Part shown: one piece after another, positions 25,955 to 33,494 of the stretch
Layout of the letters: every line of letters starts with the position of its first letter
Position numbering within the stretch: position 1 is the first letter of the stretch
NCBI GenBank assembly: GCA_033549065.1
Contig: JAWSUE010000007.1
Coordinates: 85,874 to 149,873 of the forward strand
Origin: Bacillota bacterium
GTDB taxonomy: Bacteria; Bacillota; Dethiobacteria; DTU022
Length of the DNA stretch: 64,000 bases
Reading direction: 5' to 3'
Notes under the pieces: generated by a model
Seen by the model: only the letters and a program-made list of their open reading frames with translations
Databases searched by the model: none
What the model was told of the DNA's origin: nothing
Translations under genes and position numbers: made by a program

Positions 25955-26782
25955 ATGAAAGACAATTACAATTTTAATATTCAACATAACAAATCTTATA
26001 GATCCAAGGTGCTCGTTTTGTCGATTATGATCATACTGGTTGTATTTATAAGTCTGGTTGGCTGTTCTGATCCGGAAAAAATAACACTGAATATATCAGC
26101 GGCCACCAGTCTGACCGATGCGATAAATGAAGTCAATGTATATTATCTGCAAGAAAACAGCAATTTGGAGTTGTTAACCAACTTTGCTGCTTCAGGTGAT
26201 CTGCAAACACAAATTGAAAACGGCGCTCCGGTTGATATTTTTATCTCGGCTTCCCCGATCCAGATGGATAATCTGGAAGCCAAAGATTTGATTTTAAACG
26301 ACACCCGCCAGGATCTTATAAGTAACAGGATAGTTCTCATCACCCTGAAGGATAAAAATTTTGACTTTACAGGTTTCGAGAATCTAATGGATGACAAAAT
26401 AACACTCATTGCCATGGGTGATCCCGAGTTTGTACCTGCTGGTTATTACGGGCGTCAAGTCTTTGATTTTCTCGATTTGCCCTTTGAAGAGATCCTCCAT
26501 AAGTTTGTTTTAACCGGTAATGTTAGACAGGTTGTCGGTTATGTTGAAAGTGGAAATGTTGATGCAGGGATACTATTTACTTCAGATGTTGTCAATTCTG
26601 ATCGGGTAAGAATTGTTGCAATAGCGCCCGATGAGATAAATAATACAATACTTTACCCCGTTGCTATCATAGCTTCAAGTACGAGAACAGAAACTGCCCG
26701 GAGTTATGTAGAATTTCTTTTCACTACGGTAGCACAGGAAATATTTGAAAAACACGGATTTTTATTAATCCAAAGCCGGTAA
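25955..26782 (+). CDS. modA: Molybdate/tungstate-binding lipoprotein ModA
   Basis: 275 residues. A basic N-terminus and hydrophobic helix end in the lipobox LVGCSD (Cys near residue 37), so the mature protein is a lipid-anchored binding protein. ModA landmarks are AATSLTDAINEV early on, FAASGDLQTQIENGAPVDIF and VGYVESGNVDAGILFTSDV. It delivers the oxyanion to ModB/ModC. Molybdate versus tungstate preference cannot be decided from the sequence. Confidence 0.9.
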   Translation: MKDNYNFNIQHNKSYRSKVLVLSIMIILVVFISLVGCSDPEKITLNISAATSLTDAINEVNVYYLQENSNLELLTNFAASGDLQTQIENGAPVDIFISASPIQMDNLEAKDLILNDTRQDLISNRIVLITLKDKNFDFTGFENLMDDKITLIAMGDPEFVPAGYYGRQVFDFLDLPFEEILHKFVLTGNVRQVVGYVESGNVDAGILFTSDVVNSDRVRIVAIAPDEINNTILYPVAIIASSTRTETARSYVEFLFTTVAQEIFEKHGFLLIQSR

Positions 26783-26809
26783 TACGGATTTTACTGGAAA
26801 GGCTGAAAA

Positions 26810-27505
26810 ATGTTCGAAACATTCTATTCTCCTCTATATGTTTCCCTGAAAACAGTTTTGGTATCTACATTGATCACCTTTTCCCTCGGAATTGGCGCCG
26901 CACACTGGATGGCCAATTATTCCGGTAAGTTAAAAAGCTTGATCGATGGTCTATTTCTGCTTCCCCTTGTTTTACCTCCCACGGTTGTTGGATTCGGTCT
27001 TCTATTTCTATTTGGTAATAACGGTCCGTTGGGAAAACTATTTAATTTAATTGGAATTAATGTTGTATTTTCATGGCCGGCAACTGTGATTACAGCTGTT
27101 ATCGTCTCGTTTCCCTTGATGTATATGTCTGCCCGTGGTGGGTTTGAACAGGTTGATATAAATATTGAAAATGCTGCCCGTACTTTGGGTGCAAGTGAAT
27201 GGCGGATATTCTGGACAGTAACACTGCCTCTTTCCTGGCCTTCGGTGATGGCTGCAACTGTTCTGGCTTTTGCCCGTGCCCTGGGTGAGTTCGGTGCAAC
27301 ATTGATGCTGGCCGGAAATATTCCCGGCAGAACGACGACTATACCGGTTGCCATCTACTTTAAAATACAATCTGGCCGGATGGACGAGGCCCTTATTTTA
27401 ACCTTAATAGTCCTGGCCTTTGCATTCATATCGCTGGTTTTACTTGCCTACTGGAAAGGGAAAGCCAGGAATAACGGAAGGAGTAAGGCTCTTGCTGGAA
27501 ATTAA
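26810..27505 (+). CDS. modB: Molybdate/tungstate ABC transporter permease ModB
   Basis: 231 residues with five or six membrane helices. The EAA loop that docks onto the ATPase is intact (NAARTLGASEWRIFWTVTLP). The lead LPPTVVGFGLLFLFG and the late FGATLMLAGNIPGRT match the ModB/CysT permease family. It lies between modA and modC in one operon, and its last codons overlap the modC start. Confidence 0.93.
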   Translation: MFETFYSPLYVSLKTVLVSTLITFSLGIGAAHWMANYSGKLKSLIDGLFLLPLVLPPTVVGFGLLFLFGNNGPLGKLFNLIGINVVFSWPATVITAVIVSFPLMYMSARGGFEQVDINIENAARTLGASEWRIFWTVTLPLSWPSVMAATVLAFARALGEFGATLMLAGNIPGRTTTIPVAIYFKIQSGRMDEALILTLIVLAFAFISLVLLAYWKGKARNNGRSKALAGN

Positions 27506-28577
27506 GGTAAAAAGAAATTTAACTGATTTCAATCTTGACGTCGAAATCAATGTAGACAAGGAAATCCTATCGATACTGGGACCTTCCGGATCAGGCAAGA
27601 CTATGACACTTATGTGTATAGCCGGATTACTCCACCCTGATGAAGGATTGATAAGGCTGAATGGTAAAGTCCTTTTTGACTCTAAGAAGGGGATATTTAT
27701 GCCGCCTCAAAAAAGAAAAATCGGCTTTGTATTTCAGAACTATGCGCTTTTTCCTCACCTAACTGTTGCTGAGAATATAGCCTATGGTATACACGATAAA
27801 CCGAAGAAATTTGCAAATGACAGGATTAAGGAACTGCTTGAAATTATTCATATACCAGGACTAATAAATCGATATCCCAATGAACTTTCATCAGGTCAAC
27901 AGCAAAGGGTTGCCCTGGCGAGGGCTATTGCCCCTGAACCGGAAGTTCTGTTACTCGACGAACCTTTCTCTGCACTTGATACATTCCGTCGCGAACGGCT
28001 TGAATATGAGCTGCTCAACCTCTACCAGTATTTCGAGGGTGATATCCTTTTTGTCACACATGATCTGGACCAGGGTTTTAAACTTGGGAATCGAATTGCC
28101 ATTTTTGAAAATGGACGGGTCATTCAGTGCGAAGCAAAAGAAGAGGTTATTGCCAACCCGGAAAACATTACAGCTGCAAAAATGCTTGGAGTAAAGAATT
28201 TGCTGAGCGGCAGGATTACAGAGATAGACGAGGGAGGAGTATCTGTTTTAATACCGGAGTTCGGAATGAAATTAAAAGCTGTCGGAACGATATCTGAAAA
28301 ACTTTCCCCAGACCAGCCGGTCCTGGTCGGAATTAGGCCGGAACATATTGAACTAAAAGATTTTCCGGGAATTAACACTTTGTCCTGTATATCGGAACAG
28401 GTCCTGGACGGGGTAACCAACTTCCACAGCTTTTATTACGCTGTCAACGATGCAGTTAAAAGATACAGGTTGGAAAGATGCTCACCGAGAAGTTCATCAA
28501 TAGCTGTTCATCCGGAGGGTGAAAACTACTGCTATCTTTACTTTCCTCCGGAACGTTTGATTGTCCTGGCTGAATAA
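27492..28577 (+). CDS. modC: Molybdate/tungstate ABC transporter ATP-binding protein ModC
   Basis: 361 residues. Walker A is GPSGSGKTMTL (near residue 30), the Q-loop lies in GFVFQNYALFPHL, the signature is LSSGQQQRVALARAI and Walker B is VLLLDEPFSALD, with switch His in THDLDQ. The C-terminal 110 residues form the TOBE-type domain. In ModC this domain can bind the oxyanion and shut the transporter. The TTG at 27492 is preferred because GGAAGGAG lies seven bases upstream inside the end of modB; the longer frame upstream is only modB read in another phase. Confidence 0.92.
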   Translation: MLEIKVKRNLTDFNLDVEINVDKEILSILGPSGSGKTMTLMCIAGLLHPDEGLIRLNGKVLFDSKKGIFMPPQKRKIGFVFQNYALFPHLTVAENIAYGIHDKPKKFANDRIKELLEIIHIPGLINRYPNELSSGQQQRVALARAIAPEPEVLLLDEPFSALDTFRRERLEYELLNLYQYFEGDILFVTHDLDQGFKLGNRIAIFENGRVIQCEAKEEVIANPENITAAKMLGVKNLLSGRITEIDEGGVSVLIPEFGMKLKAVGTISEKLSPDQPVLVGIRPEHIELKDFPGINTLSCISEQVLDGVTNFHSFYYAVNDAVKRYRLERCSPRSSSIAVHPEGENYCYLYFPPERLIVLAE

Positions 28578-28586
28578 TTATCCTGC

Positions 28587-29057
28587 TTATTCAGCCTGCA
28601 GGTGATCTAATATTGCCAGGATCTCTTTGTTTTCCGGAATATCGCTCATTGAATGCCCGTAATGGACATAGCGCAGGATGCCCTTCTTGTCGATAATCAT
28701 CTGAGCGGGCTGCCTGCCCATTCTGAAGAGATTGACCTCCTGGCCATAAAGCTTCAATATCTGATGACTTTCATCAGGAATACCGATAAATGGCAGGCTG
28801 TTTTTCTTCCAGTATTCTTGAAAGCTTTCAGCATTTTCAGGTCCTACCGAAATGATAACAGTATCCCTTTCAGCATATTGCTCGTGTTTCCGACGCAGCC
28901 GCGCCAGGTGCCGTCGGCAAAACGGTCAGACAAAACCACGGTTTAATACCAGCAGGATATGATTTTTATCTTTGTAATCGGATAACCTGATGTTATTACC
29001 TTTAAAATCTTCCAGGCTAAAATCAGGAGCAACCATATTTAGTTCAACCTGCGGCAT
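28587..29057 (-). CDS. Selenocysteine-containing peroxiredoxin-like protein (in-frame TGA)
   Basis: Reading through one TGA (28926-28928) gives an uninterrupted 156-residue AhpC/TSA-like redoxin. It begins PQVELNMVAPDFSLEDFKG after a GGAGG ribosome binding site. The TGA is codon 44, exactly at the peroxidatic position in NRGFV-U-PFCRRHL, giving a U-x-x-C redox pair. The second half keeps the fold (TVIISVGPENAESFQEYW, QPAQMIIDKKGILRYVHYG) with no other stop or frameshift. A hairpin lies directly downstream of the TGA, as bacterial Sec insertion requires. Likely role: reduction of peroxides or disulfides in the cytosol. A pseudogene with one nonsense mutation is the alternative. Confidence 0.82.
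28890..28928 (-). promoter_or_regulatory. SECIS-like element after the in-frame TGA
   Basis: Starting nine bases after the TGA codon, CCGACG (28912-28917) pairs with CGTCGG (28890-28895) in the mRNA. An inner ACC/GGC-type stem and a small GC-rich apical loop lie about 22-27 bases from the TGA. Position and size suit a bacterial SECIS bound by SelB. The apical loop needs a folding check. Confidence 0.6.
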
Positions 29058-29085
29058 GGCACTTTCCTCCCGTATTAATAAATAA

Positions 29086-29232
29086 TCAGAATAGATTGCC
29101 TATTCCCAGATTCCAGTAGATCGAACCCGGAATAATCATTTCATTGATCAGAAAAAAGTTATTGATTGCCTGAAAAACATTCAGTGTACCGGTTCTTCGT
29201 ACGGCAATAACCGCAACTCCAACTTTCACCAT
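29086..29232 (-). pseudogene. Iron-sulfur flavoprotein/NADPH-FMN reductase remnant
   Basis: A 48-codon frame with a good GGAGGG ribosome binding site reads [14 protein letters not shown], then [20 protein letters not shown] and SIYWNLGIG before a TGA. This is the central flavodoxin-like core of the iron-sulfur flavoprotein family. The N-terminal half with its cysteine cluster and FMN loop is missing, and the C-terminal helix is cut off after SIYWNLGIG. It sits about 30 bases upstream of the selenoprotein gene on the same strand and may now act only as its leader. Confidence 0.6.
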
Positions 29233-29259
29233 AGAGCCCTCCTACTATATAATATCATT

Positions 29260-29301
29260 TTTTGGGGTGTCACCGGAAAATGTTTCCGGGACACCCCAAA
29301 A
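29260..29301. repeat. Long near-perfect palindrome
   Basis: TTTTGGGGTGTC (29260-29271) pairs with GACACCCCAAAA (29290-29301), and CCGGAAA (29273-29279) with TTTCCGG (29283-29289). That is 19 pairs with one bulged base and a three-base loop. No T-run follows on either strand. It lies downstream of cstA and may protect the mRNA end or be a mobile palindrome unrelated to the GGGGACGG family. Confidence 0.6.
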
Positions 29302-29374
29302 GAACAATTTGCTATAAATTTAAGTACAGCTATCAAGTGTTACTAAATAAGAAATAGATTTATGCACTATCAAC

Positions 29375-31039
29375 TCAAGCTTCCAAACGAAAATCTTCTT
29401 CATCAGGTATAGAGCGCAGTTTATTTTTCCAGGTGTTGTAACCGATGATCAAGATGCCGACACCACATAGGAATGTTATTATTCCAATAGCTGCCAGCAG
29501 CCACTGGCCAGCTGGGATATATGAATTGACAATCATCCAGCCCTGTGCTGTCATTGAGGTGATGATCATAATGAAGAATGGGATTATATATGTTTTGGTC
29601 GGCCTACCCAGCATTTTAAGAAATACAGCTGAAGCCAGCAAGGCTAAGCCGGCTAGGATCTGGTTTGTTGCACCAAACAGCGGCCAGAGTATCATTCCAT
29701 AACCAGAAAAACAGAGAATAGCGACAACTACAAAACCAGGTATAATCGAAACAGTTCTGTCAGCAAAAATTTTCGGCATTCCAAAAGTCTGGGAACTTTC
29801 AGCGAATGCAATTCTTGTAAAACGCATTGCTGAATCAAGTGTGGTCATAGCAAAACTCTTGACTACAACCGCCATAAAAGCTGTCCCGAGAATCAGTGGA
29901 AAACCAATTGGTTCAAGGAATGTAGCTCCACCTCTAGCCCAAACTGTAGTCCAGGCTGCTACACCCCATGCGGAGTACATTTCAGAGTAACCAGCAGCAC
30001 CCAAACCGACTACAGCGCAGAGCAAGGCTATCAAACAAAGATAACCCTCACCAACCATTCCGCCGTAACCGACAAATGTAGCATCGGTTTCTTTTTTAAT
30101 CTGCTTGGGCGTGGTCCCACTGCCAACAATTGAGTGCCATCCGGAAGTAGCACCACAAGCTATTGTTATCATTACGAATGGCCAGATTGGAGGTGCACCT
30201 GGAGGATTGAGATTTACAGCCGGAGCAACTACTTGGCCTCCACCAGTCAGGAAGAGGGCGATCACGCCAACAGAGATTACAGCCAGCATAATTACCAACT
30301 GATAAGCGTTGATAAAGTCCCTGGGTTGAACCAGGAGCCAGACAGGCAACCGAGTAGAAATGATAATATAGCCGAGCAGGATGTATACCCAGGTCCAGTA
30401 GTCGAGCTGTAATGGGTAAAGAGTTCCAACGTAGATCAGAGCATACATAATTACCAGGGCAATTCCGGTTGCAAGGTAGAGGTTTATCTTCCAGTTTTTC
30501 CGGATGCTAATGCCAATAATCATAGCCAGGGGAATTTCAACCCACACAGAATAAACTGCAGCGGGGAAAGCTGCTGCCAGAGTAGCAATTAAATGAACAA
30601 AAACCGCAGTGACAAGTACAAGAAGAAAGAAAACAACTATGTACATTAATGCAACTGCCTTTGTCCCTAAGAGTTCTTTTAAGTAATCAGCTATACCCCG
30701 ACCATCATGGCGAAGCGATGTGACCAGTGCTCCTAAGTCATGGACGGCACCGATGAAAATAGTTCCCAGTACCAACCATAGCAGGGCAGGAAGCCAACCC
30801 CAAATAGCTGCTACTGAAGCGCCAACAATTGGCGCAGCACCGGCAATAGATGTAAAATGATGGCCGAATACGACATATTTATCCGTTGGGACGTATTCGA
30901 AGCCATCATCCAATCGCACAGCCGGTGTTACAGTATTAGGATTTAATTTCCAGATTCTCTTAGATAAAAACGTGGCATAATACTTCATTGCGAGGTAGTA
31001 AAGGACCACCGCGAAAATAACAAAGTATAATCCGTTCAT
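29375..31039 (-). CDS. cstA: Carbon starvation protein CstA (pyruvate or peptide transporter)
   Basis: 554 residues, about 16 hydrophobic segments. The N-terminal CstA domain is typical: VVFGHHFTSIAGAAPIVG near residue 60 and IFIGAVHDLGALVTSLRHDG after it. The short form lacks the long C-terminal region of E. coli CstA and resembles the clostridial type. CstA and BtsT proteins import pyruvate or small peptides when carbon is short. The ATG follows AGGAGG. An unusually structured leader with a consensus promoter precedes it. Confidence 0.92.
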   Translation of the reverse strand: MNGLYFVIFAVVLYYLAMKYYATFLSKRIWKLNPNTVTPAVRLDDGFEYVPTDKYVVFGHHFTSIAGAAPIVGASVAAIWGWLPALLWLVLGTIFIGAVHDLGALVTSLRHDGRGIADYLKELLGTKAVALMYIVVFFLLVLVTAVFVHLIATLAAAFPAAVYSVWVEIPLAMIIGISIRKNWKINLYLATGIALVIMYALIYVGTLYPLQLDYWTWVYILLGYIIISTRLPVWLLVQPRDFINAYQLVIMLAVISVGVIALFLTGGGQVVAPAVNLNPPGAPPIWPFVMITIACGATSGWHSIVGSGTTPKQIKKETDATFVGYGGMVGEGYLCLIALLCAVVGLGAAGYSEMYSAWGVAAWTTVWARGGATFLEPIGFPLILGTAFMAVVVKSFAMTTLDSAMRFTRIAFAESSQTFGMPKIFADRTVSIIPGFVVVAILCFSGYGMILWPLFGATNQILAGLALLASAVFLKMLGRPTKTYIIPFFIMIITSMTAQGWMIVNSYIPAGQWLLAAIGIITFLCGVGILIIGYNTWKNKLRSIPDEEDFRLEA

Positions 31040-31104
31040 TGATGTCCTCCTATTTCTGTTAATAATGAACCTACGTTCCTCCTAAACAGCAAAGCAATAA
31101 CCCT

Positions 31105-31131
31105 GTGATCTATATCATAGATCACCTCCTT
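31105..31131 (-). promoter_or_regulatory. cstA leader element: perfect ribosome binding site, two-codon ORF and palindrome
   Basis: On the minus strand AAGGAGGTGATC (31120-31131) is fully complementary to the usual 16S rRNA 3' end. Seven bases past AGGAGG lies ATG-ATA-TAG (31118-31110), a Met-Ile-stop ORF. The segment is also a palindrome, GTGATCTAT/ATAGATCAC, so the ribosome binding site and mini-ORF can be hidden in a hairpin. It lies about 70-80 bases upstream of cstA, and a second orphan AGGAGG occurs between them. Confidence 0.6.
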
Positions 31132-31218
31132 GGTAAGTTTACTTGTAGATTAATTAATGATGAGAATAATGGTGATTGATTGGTTTATCTGCAGCTAAAG
31201 TTTATACAATTTTCTCAC

Positions 31219-31247
31219 ATGTTAGCATAAGCAGAATAAACAGTCAA
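31219..31247 (-). promoter_or_regulatory. cstA promoter
   Basis: TTGACT (31242-31247) and TAACAT (31219-31224) with a 17-base spacer on the minus strand. A transcript from here includes the leader element. The remaining bases of this 310-base gap show nothing further except a TATAAT (31311-31316) that may serve the next plus-strand gene. Confidence 0.55.
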
Positions 31248-31349
31248 TAGATAATATTGGAAATATCGTGTTTATTAGACTCTTAATCTAGGCTCAAACA
31301 GGAAATAGGTTATAATACCGTTAAGCGGAAAGTCAAGGGAGGGAGCACG

Positions 31350-32192
31350 ATGATTCCCAGAAGAGCTCTTGGGAAAACCGGTTATGAGGTATCGATCTTC
31401 AGTCTTGGTGGTGAGTCAATCCTGGAACAGACCGGCCACGCAGAAGAAGCAGAGAAAATAATTAACCGGGCAATCGACCTTGGAGTAAATTATATTGATA
31501 CTGCGCCAACATATGGGGCAGGAGGTAGTGAAAAGAATATTGGCCGGGTGATGGCATACCGAAGGAATAAAGTTTTTCTGGCTACCAAAACAGGCGATCG
31601 CTCTTACGATGGAACGATGCGTAAGCTGGAGAGAAGCCTGAAAAAACTTCGCACTGACTATCTTGATCTTTACCAACTCCACGACATGCAAAATGAAGAT
31701 GATTTGAAAAGGGCATTTTCAAATGACGGGGCACTCAAAGCACTTGAAAAACTTCGTGAGCAAAAGGTGGTCCGGTTTATTGGCATAACAGGGCACAAAG
31801 ATCCGGATTTGCTTTTAAAGGGAATCAAGGAATATCCCTTCGACTGCCTGCTGATCCCGATCAATGCCGGTGATATTCATGACATTCCCTTTCAAAATAA
31901 ACTTTTACCCGAAGCAGTTGAAATGGGAATGGGCGTGATTGCGATGAAGGTTACAGCAGTGAAGCGTATCTTCCATTCCGGCGGTATTACTTCTATGAAA
32001 CAGGCTTTAAGCTACACTCTTACCTTCCCTGTGAGTACAGCAATCGTGGGTATATCAAAAATTGAAGAGGTTGACGAAAATGCCCGCATCACTGCAGAAT
32101 TTAACAATTTATCAGAAGATGAAATTAAACAGATCGAATCGATGACCAAACCTTACTCCTATGAAGCTAATTTTTTCAAACACGAGTGGTAA
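31350..32192 (+). CDS. Aldo/keto reductase family protein
   Basis: 280 residues with a TIM-barrel AKR layout. The catalytic Asp and Tyr lie in NYIDTAPTYGAGGSEKNIG, Lys in VFLATKTGDRSY, and the His position is in YLDLYQLHDMQNEDDL. The NADPH-binding end reads VSTAIVGISKIEEVDENA. No C-terminal ferredoxin extension is present, unlike many clostridial relatives. The substrate is unknown, and the gene stands alone with its own ribosome binding site (GGGAGGG). Confidence 0.9.
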   Translation: MIPRRALGKTGYEVSIFSLGGESILEQTGHAEEAEKIINRAIDLGVNYIDTAPTYGAGGSEKNIGRVMAYRRNKVFLATKTGDRSYDGTMRKLERSLKKLRTDYLDLYQLHDMQNEDDLKRAFSNDGALKALEKLREQKVVRFIGITGHKDPDLLLKGIKEYPFDCLLIPINAGDIHDIPFQNKLLPEAVEMGMGVIAMKVTAVKRIFHSGGITSMKQALSYTLTFPVSTAIVGISKIEEVDENARITAEFNNLSEDEIKQIESMTKPYSYEANFFKHEW

Positions 32193-32303
32193 AATTTATC
32201 ATGCTGCTGAAAAAAAAGGAAGCAAAACTCCTTTGCAGAAAACCTTTTGTATATTTATATTATTGACGAGAACAGCTTGAAATAAGAAAAGGTGGCAGAA
32301 AAA

Positions 32304-33341
32304 ATGTCTTGGAAGGATCAGTTAAAGGGTGATACACTCTCCTGGCTTCTGGATGAGAACGAACCCGGTGTCCGTTATCTTGCCATGCGGGATCTGCTTG
32401 AACTACCATCGGGTGATTCCGATTTGATCTCTGCCTGTGAAAAGGCCCATTCAGTTGGGCCGATTTCAATTATTTTAGAACAGATGAATAATGATGGTTA
32501 CTGGGTAACACCGGGTCCGGGATATAATCCAAAATACCGCAGCTCAGTCTGGTCACTAATCCTTTTGGCTCAGTTGGGAGCTTTAATTAGCTTTGATCAG
32601 CGTATTGAAAAAGCCTGTCGTTATTTAATTGAGAATGCCCTCACAGAACATGGACAATTCAGCGCATCAGGAACCCCTTCAAGCACGGTAGACTGTCTGC
32701 AGGGAAATATGTGTGCATCCATGATAGATCTGGGTTATAACGATCCTCGATTGGAAAACGCATTTGAGTGGATGGCCCGCAGTGTAACCGGAGAAGGGGT
32801 TGCGCCCATGGAAGATAAAAAAGCTGCACTCAGATATTATTCGGGTAAATATGGCCCCGGTTTCCTTTGCGGAGCAAACAATAAAGAAGCCTGTGCCTGG
32901 GGCGCAGTAAAGGTAATGCTTGCCTTTGGTAAATTACCACTTAGCCAGCGGACACCTTTAATTGAAAGGGCAATTGAAAAAGGGATCGAGTTTCTCTTCA
33001 GCGTAGATCCGGTAGATTCCACCTACCCTTCCGGATGGAACGAAAAACCGAGCGGTAACTGGTGGAAATTCGGATTTCCTGTTTTCTATGTTACCGATCT
33101 TCTGCAAAATGTTGAAGCCCTGGTTAACCTGGGATTTGGAAGGGACCAAAGATTAGCGAACGCATTAAAATACATTCGTGATAAACAGGATAATGAAGGC
33201 CGATGGGCTATAGATTATGATTACCCGGGTAAAACCTGGGTTGATTTCGGCCCGAAGAAGCAGCCAAACAAGTGGGTCACCCTGAGAGCGGCCCGGGTTA
33301 TAAAGGACTCCTTTTCGAACAAAACCAAAAAAATATTTTGA
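32304..33341 (+). CDS. Terpene-cyclase-like alpha/alpha toroid repeat protein
   Basis: 345 residues with Gln-Trp-like repeats of the squalene-cyclase/prenyltransferase barrel type. Examples are ACRYLIENALTEHGQFSASG, GIEFLFSVDPVD...NWWKFGFPVFY and ALKYIRDKQDNEGRWAIDYD. The catalytic DxDD motif of cyclases is not seen, so a cyclase reaction is unlikely; similar proteins are widespread in anaerobes and uncharacterised. The ATG at 32304 is chosen because AAAAGGTGG lies eight bases upstream; an in-frame GTG at 32292 is part of that site. Confidence 0.75.
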   Translation: MSWKDQLKGDTLSWLLDENEPGVRYLAMRDLLELPSGDSDLISACEKAHSVGPISIILEQMNNDGYWVTPGPGYNPKYRSSVWSLILLAQLGALISFDQRIEKACRYLIENALTEHGQFSASGTPSSTVDCLQGNMCASMIDLGYNDPRLENAFEWMARSVTGEGVAPMEDKKAALRYYSGKYGPGFLCGANNKEACAWGAVKVMLAFGKLPLSQRTPLIERAIEKGIEFLFSVDPVDSTYPSGWNEKPSGNWWKFGFPVFYVTDLLQNVEALVNLGFGRDQRLANALKYIRDKQDNEGRWAIDYDYPGKTWVDFGPKKQPNKWVTLRAARVIKDSFSNKTKKIF

Positions 33342-33429
33342 GAGGAAGTTGGACTGACTGGCGCATTGACAGAAAAGTAGAATCTTCAGTGTGACCATAT
33401 GATGCCTTAGACCAGTTTTTATTAAAATA

Positions 33430-33458
33430 AGAGGCTGCTCAAATAACCGGCAGCCTCT
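33430..33458. terminator. Bidirectional intrinsic terminator
   Basis: AGAGGCTGC (33430-33438) and GCAGCCTCT (33450-33458) form a nine-pair stem between converging genes. It is followed by TTTCC on the plus strand and TATTTTAAT on the minus strand. Confidence 0.75.
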
Positions 33459-33494
33459 TTCCTGTCTTGTGGGTAAAAGTGTCCAGTAAACAGC

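Noticed and set aside
28926..28928. Nonsense mutation making the redoxin a pseudogene
   Set aside because: The TGA falls precisely on the catalytic residue, a hairpin follows and no other damage exists. Selenocysteine is the simpler reading, though not proven.
28653..28946. Plus-strand 97-codon frame across the redoxin region
   Set aside because: It is the complement of the selenoprotein gene, lacks a ribosome binding site and has no family resemblance.
31105..31125. CRP-type binding site
   Set aside because: GTGATCTAT-atc-ATAGATCAC has the wrong spacing for TGTGA-N6-TCACA, and the left arm doubles as a perfect ribosome binding site on the cstA strand.
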